IMG/VR virus record: IMGVR_UViG_3300029266_000805
Span: 1-64,000 of that record
Direction: 5' to 3' (one strand)
DNA length: 64,000 bases
Source of the DNA: a virus
The position numbers and the translations under genes are program-made. Of the stretch, positions 50,901 to 59,286 are shown piece after piece (positions within the stretch are counted from its first letter, which is position 1; the number at the start of each line of letters is the position of its first letter). A model generated the notes under the pieces. That model had not been told where the DNA came from, ran no database searches, and worked only from the letters and a program-made list of their open reading frames with translations.

Positions 50901-53900
50901 TTACTTATAAAACCTTGGTTCCATCTATCCAATTGAGAATTTACATCATCTCTTTCAGATGCAGAGTATACTATAGTATTACCAGCATTATCTCTTTCAT
51001 TAAATAAATAATCTACCCTAAAGTTTTCAAAACCTTTAAGTATAGATTGAAATAAAAGAGGAGATTGTATTTCAGTAGGTATACCATTATCTTTTAATAA
51101 CTGTTCTTTGGTTATTCCAACATCATTTAAAATTCTTTGTACTATAGCTCCAGTTTCTGAATTGTCTTGCCCAAAGAAATACATACTTTGAAGTATCTGT
51201 TTAGGGTCAGTTAAATTCTTTACAGCTTTTAATAAACCATTATATGCTTCTACAAAATCAACAGCTATTATTAATGGCTCACCATTTGTTAATTCTACAT
51301 TTCCAAAGTAATCTGTTGCTTCTACAGAAGTTGTTGCAATATAAGCTCTAAGTTGACTAGATAGAGATCTAAAACCACCAATCATTGATGCATCCTTTTC
51401 ATACTCTGTTGTAGATCTTATACCCGTTGCGTCTTCAAATTCTTCTACTTCATATCGTTCATTATCTGATTTGTCACTTATTTGATTTATGTATGCTATA
51501 CTTTGTTCTCTTATTGTGGCACTATAATTATCAAACGCTGATTGTATTTCATTTAACTTCACCTTCTGCAGATCAGTCTTATTTTCATTAATTGGATTAT
51601 CAATACTGTATAACCATTCAAAGTCATCCAATACAGAATCCATTTGATTTTTAGGGTTATAAGATTCTGTTAATTTAGATACACGTTGTAAAAACATAGC
51701 TGATATATTTCTGACTAATGGATCTGCTATATCACTTTCTAAATAAATAAATCCTAAATTTCCTTTCTCAGTTATTGAGTTATAAGGTATTAATGCATTT
51801 GCTTCTATTGTAGCTCCAACGTTTAATGCTGTAGTAAATTCATTATTTGCTATTTGTGCTCCTTTAAATTTACCACTATCAATATTTTCAAATAGAGTAC
51901 GCAATTCATTTTTTGAATATGAATTAAATACAGACTGAATCCAATCTAGAATTCTAGTAAATAAAGATTTAACACTTGCATCAGTATTGGTATTCTTAGG
52001 GTTTATTTTAAACTTGTTAAATTCATCTGCTAGATATTCTTCATAGTATTGATTCTCTAGTTCTTGCCTAGTCATGTTACTATATGTATCTGCAGAGTTT
52101 TTAAATTTCTGTAGTTCTTTCTCAAAGCTTTTTCCTTCAGCTCTAAGTTTAGCTCTTACTTCTTTTCTAGCAATATTTCTATATCTTTTTATTTCTTCAT
52201 CACTAAGTAGCATTCTAAATACACCGTGAAAAGCTTCATGATATTTATAAGGAGAAAGTGCACCAGTATAAATAGTTCCAGATACCTTTTGTCCACCAGC
52301 CACATGATTTAACCCTAATACAAAGGCACCAACACGTACACCCCCTGCTTTTAAATTATTACCTAATGTAGTTATATCAGATATATTCATATAACCAGGT
52401 AAGTTGTTTGCAGCCCAATCAGTAAAGACATCTATATCCTCTACATCTGTCAAACTAAAATCAGAAGAAGACATAATTTTATTAGCTTCTTTTTCAATTG
52501 CTTTTCTTTGAGCTAATAATTTTTGATACTCTTCACTTGTTCTAAGAGTCTTACCTCTATCTTTAGGTGCTACACCCTCTAATAGCTGCGTCTTAACAGT
52601 TTCAAGTTGTTGTTTTATATCTTCAAGATTATTGATTTGTTGTGTTGCTGGCTGCTTACCGTCTCTAAACATTTGCCAGCTAGATTTATTATTTCCAACT
52701 TGTGGAATACTATCATCTAATCTATCTTGAATATAGTCAACTATGATACCCATTTTGTCCATAGTAAAATCATAGTTCTTGTTTATTCTATTCAGAACCA
52801 TTTGTCTACCTACTTCTTGTGTTATCTTTCCGTTCTTTATGCTTTTCTCTATTATCTTTATGTAATTCTCTATAGAGTTATCTTCTTCAGCTTTTGCTTC
52901 TTTACCATAATATATGGTACTACCATCCACGTCTTTATTTTTAGTCTTAGTTCCAAGAGGTTGTGTACTATTACCTCTACTTGCAGCACGTTTTGCTTCA
53001 TATAACTTAGTAATAAGACTCTGGAATTTAGCTCTATCTTTATCAGCAACCTCTGATGTAACAGGATCTCTTAAAGCTTGAATCTGTTCCTCAATAGTAG
53101 ATACAGCATCATCAAACTTTTGATTTGGATTAGATGTTGAAACTTGCTCACTAGTGTTAAGTCCTAAGAAATTTTGAGCTTTAACTCCTAATTGATTTAA
53201 TACAGCGTCTATTTCCTTCTGAGAAGTAGCAAGACCATTCATTTGGTTAGGTACTCCTTCAAACTTACCAATTAAAAAGAATTTTACAGATCCATCTGGA
53301 CTTGTTGCTTTTATTATCTCGGATCCATTTTCATTGTTTTTAATTATTTGATTTACAATACCTCCTTTTATGTTCTTTTGTTCAAAAGTATAAATACCTT
53401 CTACCCTAGAAAAAGCTTCAACCCCACTAGTTTGTTGTAAACCTTCTCCACCTCTTTGAGATACCATTACATTAATAGTAGCAGCTCTCATATTATAAAC
53501 TTCTACTTCTCTTGATGTTAAATTATCTACACCCTCTTTAACAATTTTATTTGCTATATGGTTAATAAATTCAGAAGGGAGTGTAAGGAAATCTTTAGCT
53601 GCAAATTCAGCAAATGCGAGATCACTTAAGTCTAATAAACTAAACTCTGCTTCTTCTGAAGTAAAATTAGATTCATCTATTTCAGTATTTTCTACTACAT
53701 CTTCTTTTATATTACCCTTATCTATTTCAGCTTGAATAGCAGAAGACTCACCTGTAGCTCTAGCAGAACTATTTAATACTACTTCAGGTCTTACATTAGT
53801 TGTTGTTAAATCAATAATTTCATTAGCAGATGTTGCTGTAGGAAAAGATTCTCTAAAGTTCTTATTTGATAAAGTAACTTTTGTTGCTTTAATGTCGGCA

Positions 53901-56900
53901 TCATTATTAAAATCTTTTATTAATGACTGTATAAATCCAGTAGCAGAATTTTGATTTACAAAAGATGTACTATTTGCAGCAGGTATATCTATTGTAATGG
54001 TTTGACCTACTTGTTTAGAAGTATTTTTATCAAATAATTGTAACTGCAATTTACCCCACGGAGAAACTTGCAATGAAATATTATAATCAGAATTACTTGA
54101 AATAAAAACTTTATCTGGTACAGTAGTATCATTGAAATCTCTATTATAAGCTTCATCTTTTACTTTACCATCTTTATCTAGATTTTCCTTTTTTGTTTTC
54201 TGTGCACGCTCTACAAGATCAACAGCTAAAGAACCTCTTTGATCTTTAGTTAATGAACGTGCTTTTAAATTAATAGGTCTGTAAGATCCATCTGGTAATT
54301 GAACTATAGCCACATACCTATCTGAACCAGTTATTATATTATCCCACATCAAATCCTTTTGTAATCTGGACTTTATTTTATTATATAGTTTAACATTTTC
54401 TTCTGCTGTAGTAATATATTCTATTGTTCTTGACCCTTTTTTTCTCTTTAAATCAAATATAAAGTAGCTTCCATTTTCATCAGCATGCTCATAACGTAAA
54501 TCTTTTAAAGATCTTGTATTACTATTATCAATAGATCTACCACCCTTTTGTGTTATAAAGTTTAAACCAAAAGGTAATTGATTTATTCCAATCACAGATT
54601 TTGGATTACTATCTGCATAAGCAAGTAACAATGCATTAAGTGCAAAATTATTTCTTACTAATTCTAAAGTTTGTTTTTGATCTAATGTAGCCTTAAGTTC
54701 AGGGCTTACAAAAATACTATTAAGAGCTTGTTCTCTTGACATATTAGCTAAAGAAGTAACGTCTTTTATTTGTATGTTACCATTAGGAATATATGCAAAT
54801 ATCCCATCTGCATTATCTGTGATAGGTACACCATTATCTTTTAATATTTTATTAATTCTATTTTTTATCTTCCCGTTAGGAATAGAAAGCCCTATGCTAT
54901 ACTTAGATTGTACTATAGTAACATATGGGTTTTGTTCTTTACCTTTTATAACATAATTTCCAATATTGTTACCACCCTCATTATTAACATTTATAACAAG
55001 TTCTAAAGTATTAATCTCTTCTTGAGTTAAATTATCTAGTATAATATTTAATCTATCATCCGCACCTTCATAATCTCTTTTACCATTTTCATCTGTATTA
55101 GCATGTGGATATACTTTATTAATATCAGTTATATTTACTCTAGCTACATTTGACGGTAGCAGATCAAATTTTATTTCTTGTGTAGTATATGAATTTTTAA
55201 ATTGACCAGATTGTAATGTTACAGGTTTGCCCTCAAAATTATTAGGAACTAAACGCAGGTTTCCTCCTTGTACAAATTTTGGTGTACTTATAACTCTATA
55301 TTCTTTACCATCACTATCATAAACCAATTGTCCCTGAAATAACATTACTCCATCAAAAGGAAAAGGAGTACTATCTGGAGCACGCTTATCTAACTTTCTC
55401 ATACTTGCAATAGCAGTACCAGAATTATTAAATGCATTACGGGTAATTCCTATTTGTAATAATAATTCTGGAGATACATTATTTCCATTTTTATCAACTA
55501 ATTTAAAAAATGCTTCAACTTCACCCTGAGAATTGAATGTTGTTATTTTTAATACATCTACTATAGTCCCCTCCTGAAAAACTCTAGGTTTTGGTGGATT
55601 AGCAGGATCTATATTATCTTCATCATCTTCATTTGCAACTTTAGGTGTAACAAGAGTAGGATCAGATTTAACTGGCTCAGTATAATACATTTCATTTAAT
55701 GGAATACCCGCTGCTTGAAGTATATCTCTTACTAAAGGATTTTCTAAAACCTCTCTGCTTCTCAACCATTGATCAAAACCTGCTTCTGCTTTTATGTCTG
55801 CATCTGATAACTCAGTAAATATAGGATTACCTTTAGCATCCATAACAGGTAGCTTACCAGATATCCATAGTTTCTTTAATGCATTAAATGAATTTTGCCA
55901 GTTTAGACCTTCTGTATTTCTCCATTCCTCAAAAGTCTTAACTGTCTCACCAAGTACTGTCTGTGTTCCTGAATACTTTCTGTATTGTCTGTCCAATAAT
56001 TTTTGTAATAATATACTATTATTTGCATCAGGTAATATAACATCTATATTTGCGTCTTCTAAAATTTCATCTTGATTATTTTTTGTCTCCTTTACTTCAA
56101 CATCTTTACCCTTTTCTTCAGTTGTGTCTGTTGACTCATCAGTTTTTTCTGACATACTTCTGTACGTCTCAAGAAGTCTTTGGATTTGATCATACTTTAC
56201 TTTATCTAAGTTAGGATCTATATCTCCCTGGTCATCATAAAAATTCTTTAATTCATTTACATTACCAGAAATTAGAAACTTCTTAACTTGTTCAGGATCA
56301 CCAACATAACCAGCTTCAAATAACTTATTCATTAATACATTAGCTTCTTTTATATTAATGTATTTTTCTATTTGTTGTTTATGTATTTTACTAAGGTTCT
56401 TATATATATTTTTATTAACCTCTATCTGTCTATCTACAATATCACTAAGCCTTTGTGGATTATTTAAATACTCAATAGCTTTATCATATACTTTAGCTCT
56501 ACCATTTAATGCTTTGTAATCTACTATTTCTTTAAGCGCATCTTGCATTTTTGATCTATCAACAAATGAATTAGTTGAATTTGCCATAAACTGCACATAC
56601 TTTTCAAAAGCAGATGTTAATTTATTTATTTTTCTTCTATCAAATGAACCATCCTTAGTTAGGTTTTTTGGATCATTTAATATTTTTTCAATAGCACTAA
56701 GATTTTTTATTTTGTTTGTTGCTTTTTCTATAGCTTTTTTTCCTTCACTTGTTTCTTTATCTTGAACTGCAATATCTTGTAGTAATAATCCTATTTCATT
56801 ATTTATAGAGTCTATATCTAATAATACTGTAATATCATTAGCTGCCATTCCTTCAAATAATGGCTCATTACTCAACTTAGTATAAATACCAAGTTGTCTT

Positions 56901-59278
56901 TCTGTTGCACGTTTAAACCCGTCTTCAGTAAACATTTGAAGATATGTAATATGTTCAAAAGCTTTTTCTTTAATAGCTTCAAGAATATATGCTCTAGAAC
57001 CCTTATCATATTGTGTTCTATCATAAGGATTTGTAAATTTATCTTTATTTTTCTCAAAACTAAGTTCAAATTTATCTAGGTTATTGATCATCTTCTGAAG
57101 TCTTTCCCTAGCTTTACCATTTTTAATATCACTTTTTGGACCAGGAAACGCTTGTCCTAATTCTTCATCACTCATTTGCATAAAATCTGTAAGCTGAGTT
57201 CTAAAATAATTAGATGTTCCGTTTGAAAAAATTGTATAAAGCTGTTGAAACTTTCCAAAATCTTTTTCATCTGTAAAACCAAATCTATCTTGAGCAAAAG
57301 CATTTTCCTTCATTGCTCCAGCAACTTGTTTTTGAATTTTAAAGTTTAATTCATTTAGGTCAAACAAAGAAGAAGGATTATCAACTGAACTATTCCATGC
57401 TTCATTATGTACTTTAACTAAATCCTTTACATAATTCTTCTTTGTTTCTTGATATTCTTTAAATGCCTTTGGATCACTAATTCTATTATATAAAGCCGGC
57501 ATTCCTTGAAATACTAGTTTTTGAGGTCCTTGTACAATTCCCCCCATTAAAAATCCAGATAGGAATGTCTCTACACCTTGTCCACTAAATTGAGAGCCCA
57601 TACCAGCACGTATCATATCATTTTGTAATGCTATTCCACCTGATAACGGATCTTCCATTACAGTAGTATAGTAACCTTTAGTACCTACAGCAATAGCTTC
57701 TTGTCCTATTTCTTGTAAACCCTCAGCTACATTCGCTGCAAAGTATCTTGCTGTTGCTGATATAGCCATTCCGGTATTACCTTTAATTCCACCAGCTTTT
57801 ACTTTAGTCCACCAACCTCTAATCCCAGGTCCCGCATCTTCAAATACATCTTTGATTTTACCAGTAACAGCATCTTTTACACCTTTACCTTTAAACAATC
57901 TTCCGTTTAAACCTTTTTTAAATGTATCATTAAAAACTCTACCTAATGATCTATTAAATCCACCCATTGCATTTCCTAATACAATCTGATTACTTAGAAA
58001 AATTAATGGAGCATTAGTCATTGTAGTATAAAAAGCACCTTCTCCTGCTTGAGATTGTATAAGTGCCATTTGTTCAGGTGTAACATTACCTGTTTTTTTC
58101 TTTTGTATATCTACCCCTTCTCTTACAAGTTCATTGTAGACCATACCACCTTCAAGCTTACTTTCAGCTAATGCTAAATTTACTGCTCTAAAGTCTCTAT
58201 AAAATCCACCAAATCCTGCTTTTGCTTTTGCTAAATTGTTTGCATTTTGTGTAGCATTTTTAGCAGTCTTAAAGTTTTTAAGTGCAGAATAAGTTTGTGG
58301 TGTTAATATATTACCAACTACTTTAGTACCAGACTTTGCTGCTGCCCAGAAAGATTTAGCTGCATCATAATTTTTTAATTGATTAAGCAATGCTCTTGTG
58401 CTAGCCTGCATATTTTTTATATTAAAAAAGTTTTTTGCACCTTTTACAATTCTACCAGCATTTTGTGCTGTTCTTACTGCAGCAAGCCCACTTGTAGCAC
58501 CACCAGAAAGATATGTTGCACCAGCAAGTATCAATTCTTCTACAGCAATAGATCCAATTATACCAAATGTATAACCACTATTTAAAAGTAAATTATTTGT
58601 AAAAGCTAATGCACCGCCTCTTGTTGAATTACCAATAGCCATAGCATCTTCAAACTCCATTGCAGAATCAATATCTGGTGCAGAAAAATATGCATCATCA
58701 TCAAACATGTCTCCTAAAGATCTATATACACTTGAAAATCCAGAACCTACTAAACTACTAAACTCACCACGCATTCTAGACATATCATCCCAAATTGTAG
58801 AGTTTGCATTATAGTATCCTTCCATATCAGCATAGGGTGTAAAACCTAGCTGAGCAAAATCAGGATGCTCATAGTATCTCATAAAATTACTTTGTCTAAT
58901 ATTTGCAAAACGTTTATCTACAACGTCTGCAGCAGGTCCTTTAGACTCAGCCTTTAAAATTTTAGAAACAGTATTATATGTATCTTGAGGAGGATTTTGT
59001 TGAGCAACTGGATCAAATGTACCAGTAGCTAAAGTTGGTCTTGCTACACCTAAACTTGCCATAGCAGGTATACCATATCTATCTATAGCTGATTTATATG
59101 CACCAACATTAGCAATTGCACCAGGATCAGTAGCTAATACATCAGCTATCTGAGTTTCTGGCCCATCAAACATTTCTTCAATAGGTATAAAGTTAAATCC
59201 ATCAGTTGGAATTACAGATTCTTGTCTTTGATTACTATTTACAGCATTTGTCAAAGATGTATTCGCTTGATTCTCCAT
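44951..59278 (-). CDS. Giant multi-domain virion RNA polymerase
   Basis: A 4775-residue protein. N-terminal third: helical with apolar stretches (about 225-275 and 415-435) and VAEGLQEIGQEAIAVG, typical of large polyvalent phage proteins. Middle: zincin YHEAFHGVF (HEAFH 2347-2351) with a downstream EEYLADEF (2413-2420) as third-ligand region. C-terminal third: RNA polymerase with KGVFSERTPG (about 3665), VRIPSQDNHS (about 3785) and the catalytic DFDID (Asp 3827, 3829, 3831), in the order R-x-P then DFDGD of beta-prime subunits. Homologous crAss-like RNA polymerases are virion-packaged single-chain enzymes that transcribe early genes. The peptidase could free the polymerase. Its size is exceptional. 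Confidence 0.9.
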   Translation of the reverse strand: MENQANTSLTNAVNSNQRQESVIPTDGFNFIPIEEMFDGPETQIADVLATDPGAIANVGAYKSAIDRYGIPAMASLGVARPTLATGTFDPVAQQNPPQDTYNTVSKILKAESKGPAADVVDKRFANIRQSNFMRYYEHPDFAQLGFTPYADMEGYYNANSTIWDDMSRMRGEFSSLVGSGFSSVYRSLGDMFDDDAYFSAPDIDSAMEFEDAMAIGNSTRGGALAFTNNLLLNSGYTFGIIGSIAVEELILAGATYLSGGATSGLAAVRTAQNAGRIVKGAKNFFNIKNMQASTRALLNQLKNYDAAKSFWAAAKSGTKVVGNILTPQTYSALKNFKTAKNATQNANNLAKAKAGFGGFYRDFRAVNLALAESKLEGGMVYNELVREGVDIQKKKTGNVTPEQMALIQSQAGEGAFYTTMTNAPLIFLSNQIVLGNAMGGFNRSLGRVFNDTFKKGLNGRLFKGKGVKDAVTGKIKDVFEDAGPGIRGWWTKVKAGGIKGNTGMAISATARYFAANVAEGLQEIGQEAIAVGTKGYYTTVMEDPLSGGIALQNDMIRAGMGSQFSGQGVETFLSGFLMGGIVQGPQKLVFQGMPALYNRISDPKAFKEYQETKKNYVKDLVKVHNEAWNSSVDNPSSLFDLNELNFKIQKQVAGAMKENAFAQDRFGFTDEKDFGKFQQLYTIFSNGTSNYFRTQLTDFMQMSDEELGQAFPGPKSDIKNGKARERLQKMINNLDKFELSFEKNKDKFTNPYDRTQYDKGSRAYILEAIKEKAFEHITYLQMFTEDGFKRATERQLGIYTKLSNEPLFEGMAANDITVLLDIDSINNEIGLLLQDIAVQDKETSEGKKAIEKATNKIKNLSAIEKILNDPKNLTKDGSFDRRKINKLTSAFEKYVQFMANSTNSFVDRSKMQDALKEIVDYKALNGRAKVYDKAIEYLNNPQRLSDIVDRQIEVNKNIYKNLSKIHKQQIEKYINIKEANVLMNKLFEAGYVGDPEQVKKFLISGNVNELKNFYDDQGDIDPNLDKVKYDQIQRLLETYRSMSEKTDESTDTTEEKGKDVEVKETKNNQDEILEDANIDVILPDANNSILLQKLLDRQYRKYSGTQTVLGETVKTFEEWRNTEGLNWQNSFNALKKLWISGKLPVMDAKGNPIFTELSDADIKAEAGFDQWLRSREVLENPLVRDILQAAGIPLNEMYYTEPVKSDPTLVTPKVANEDDEDNIDPANPPKPRVFQEGTIVDVLKITTFNSQGEVEAFFKLVDKNGNNVSPELLLQIGITRNAFNNSGTAIASMRKLDKRAPDSTPFPFDGVMLFQGQLVYDSDGKEYRVISTPKFVQGGNLRLVPNNFEGKPVTLQSGQFKNSYTTQEIKFDLLPSNVARVNITDINKVYPHANTDENGKRDYEGADDRLNIILDNLTQEEINTLELVINVNNEGGNNIGNYVIKGKEQNPYVTIVQSKYSIGLSIPNGKIKNRINKILKDNGVPITDNADGIFAYIPNGNIQIKDVTSLANMSREQALNSIFVSPELKATLDQKQTLELVRNNFALNALLLAYADSNPKSVIGINQLPFGLNFITQKGGRSIDNSNTRSLKDLRYEHADENGSYFIFDLKRKKGSRTIEYITTAEENVKLYNKIKSRLQKDLMWDNIITGSDRYVAIVQLPDGSYRPINLKARSLTKDQRGSLAVDLVERAQKTKKENLDKDGKVKDEAYNRDFNDTTVPDKVFISSNSDYNISLQVSPWGKLQLQLFDKNTSKQVGQTITIDIPAANSTSFVNQNSATGFIQSLIKDFNNDADIKATKVTLSNKNFRESFPTATSANEIIDLTTTNVRPEVVLNSSARATGESSAIQAEIDKGNIKEDVVENTEIDESNFTSEEAEFSLLDLSDLAFAEFAAKDFLTLPSEFINHIANKIVKEGVDNLTSREVEVYNMRAATINVMVSQRGGEGLQQTSGVEAFSRVEGIYTFEQKNIKGGIVNQIIKNNENGSEIIKATSPDGSVKFFLIGKFEGVPNQMNGLATSQKEIDAVLNQLGVKAQNFLGLNTSEQVSTSNPNQKFDDAVSTIEEQIQALRDPVTSEVADKDRAKFQSLITKLYEAKRAASRGNSTQPLGTKTKNKDVDGSTIYYGKEAKAEEDNSIENYIKIIEKSIKNGKITQEVGRQMVLNRINKNYDFTMDKMGIIVDYIQDRLDDSIPQVGNNKSSWQMFRDGKQPATQQINNLEDIKQQLETVKTQLLEGVAPKDRGKTLRTSEEYQKLLAQRKAIEKEANKIMSSSDFSLTDVEDIDVFTDWAANNLPGYMNISDITTLGNNLKAGGVRVGAFVLGLNHVAGGQKVSGTIYTGALSPYKYHEAFHGVFRMLLSDEEIKRYRNIARKEVRAKLRAEGKSFEKELQKFKNSADTYSNMTRQELENQYYEEYLADEFNKFKINPKNTNTDASVKSLFTRILDWIQSVFNSYSKNELRTLFENIDSGKFKGAQIANNEFTTALNVGATIEANALIPYNSITEKGNLGFIYLESDIADPLVRNISAMFLQRVSKLTESYNPKNQMDSVLDDFEWLYSIDNPINENKTDLQKVKLNEIQSAFDNYSATIREQSIAYINQISDKSDNERYEVEEFEDATGIRSTTEYEKDASMIGGFRSLSSQLRAYIATTSVEATDYFGNVELTNGEPLIIAVDFVEAYNGLLKAVKNLTDPKQILQSMYFFGQDNSETGAIVQRILNDVGITKEQLLKDNGIPTEIQSPLLFQSILKGFENFRVDYLFNERDNAGNTIVYSASERDDVNSQLDRWNQGFISKRKQLIIDPKRKDLLINLLSQIQKDILPTDKAITSAKLKKDSKKYSQELFELSGIKISPLFLQYSMLYNRTNLKEDQSVFLKLNKNESAALTHDLDGSAYKESSIALMNQLIQSNEDIFSVGKDGMDSRLKNMSIANAPFDETIGASVFKNPNGDLIYAHQLPTYHLKKIAQLNNPEALVDLLESDPYLANNYLLNSSAFKQLSLESRLQVIRVAGNKIGDLISTEEELNDGLQGIKQTSTYGDFTPQEFALNLINNYGALLNSKSYKVSRVESLDREGNKIISALAPILIRVMEASNTGDMAALPVIKTVEMVNGEAVLTEEAVDIYIDKIRTEFARINREANDITKTQEDILGYTDGRALTFFNTKTLMSVEQQTFLINAAIKAGKAGNIITLDDALAGTVTQQTSEVTDEVSGMTALRNNLVDNLESRFQVFEQLIDELKIEDQISNQVKNGPVIAAGVSRGALVQSASLLNLNNNFRHNLKQIFFNDAINSYSINEILLGDQAVSLKDSVDQIKRAKMQNGAYYSAYSAITAPEHGVIHPVDDISLVTLTEPQDSGIDFADAQMYITTKAFRYMWFGFGKLSAAQAEFINRIEAGQTITSDSVFGNEATPEGYAKMQALLNSKKLVYGDGSTFLKMSAFTLTPQYTSEWNDDIKSWVALPGKETLHNLRLKLEAIEKEKETIAIAAPLSAVKMKKQRVNLLEELDNTDPFTNGVTTLDARFMGLQQLNPSNKLEQIDPTQIKQILTSEQNDKQFVPALNMSVKEIRTEYNKAISQRVTLKFNDKTNLIFSFENAMDELSISQASGKITPKLAAFLQFALSGLKASQSSSQILEFFSMTEGIPNYNLNNQIIVRKFEQLFLSYFSKGVFSERTPGLGLTLVSDFGNKVYRRVFEIKDGVPIRSEIIRRAAWQGTENDLFNIDSLTQENIGPAGVVVLDRLRHGIMEYDSNGEPTGQRYTEMMMPAHHKSVMDLIENTPSATMPEAISKMFGVRIPSQDNHSAMNIKWVDFMPVFYGSSAMFARELVEVSGADFDIDKVFAQFKDFYVKDGEFFEYGNKNKLEENYSDYIRYINANVNKSGTIYSEAYLTYDENLDAAKIENSLTESEEKAYYQFLTKQNIVTDAGLKEAGVKALQLLGLPITKAQYGEYVAKFGEPYAAPLNNKILDYKYALLGNDSVASGENPISYSPAALDILNSTLADLAEVSDIFKNRMLEENNDVDDLVGKILAFKANKGASIGAAVLPNLYLSLLTEYKIDLKSPIIIDGVTYDSFKYTTEKKNEGDQRNQDTISSLITMATDNAKERLFAKLGLNRHALGLVSMMTSLSIPIKTSILLINNPVIQDLYSQALNKKDKFDPGIDTLVEKEYFRLIDKVKKETGTLPRGISVTNAVLLDAINFPGEVTDEVNISILQDFKQLADLKQFTDKMGAPTSLTKGLGKDVATVLDKKKDIQDLLSEDAPLDLNKIYNSNTWYSTYLKLFKQVTDYLLPATFLSAAPVFQDILNNVVDNIDTRATTLKTEDVQNIALDLLSYLNIKGYQYNLLQNGTLNEKVLSNDLIYPNSDRSIVDVINEIKEVLESKGESNFFIDNFVIPESATDVGNDSGLNIAMANTFRNLSAPQKVDLQNSFAQLYGSLDTKNQAQTIINYMMVKDGLQLRYGSLLEAIAPFTMNKFLSHINTVEKAVRGDVSFESVFGLSKEELTKEFTEGFLESNINGSKLWTFKRSLTTGSLQPGVQVKDNEVTVNWNSIVLDRDATPNYVRVVDVQGVIKTYKLDSESKTYKEIDPFGSNQQTHIGFMFGPRPTYKEIRAFVNSKNGKNQEDPYMDFAMDPSDFAVQQEVLQSDNVNIEATENSIDVQLDPEATMTNVADTAFLLEQLGLNQEAQDQSELEANVIDDVDTSLPEVDEVESQLTLDFGMELDEQFPMLTDFWDSNIQGNKEAMASLRENNILSLEDFIEEYNNGIYENEEGFIDQIKKCNL

Positions 59279-59286
59279 TTAGTTTT

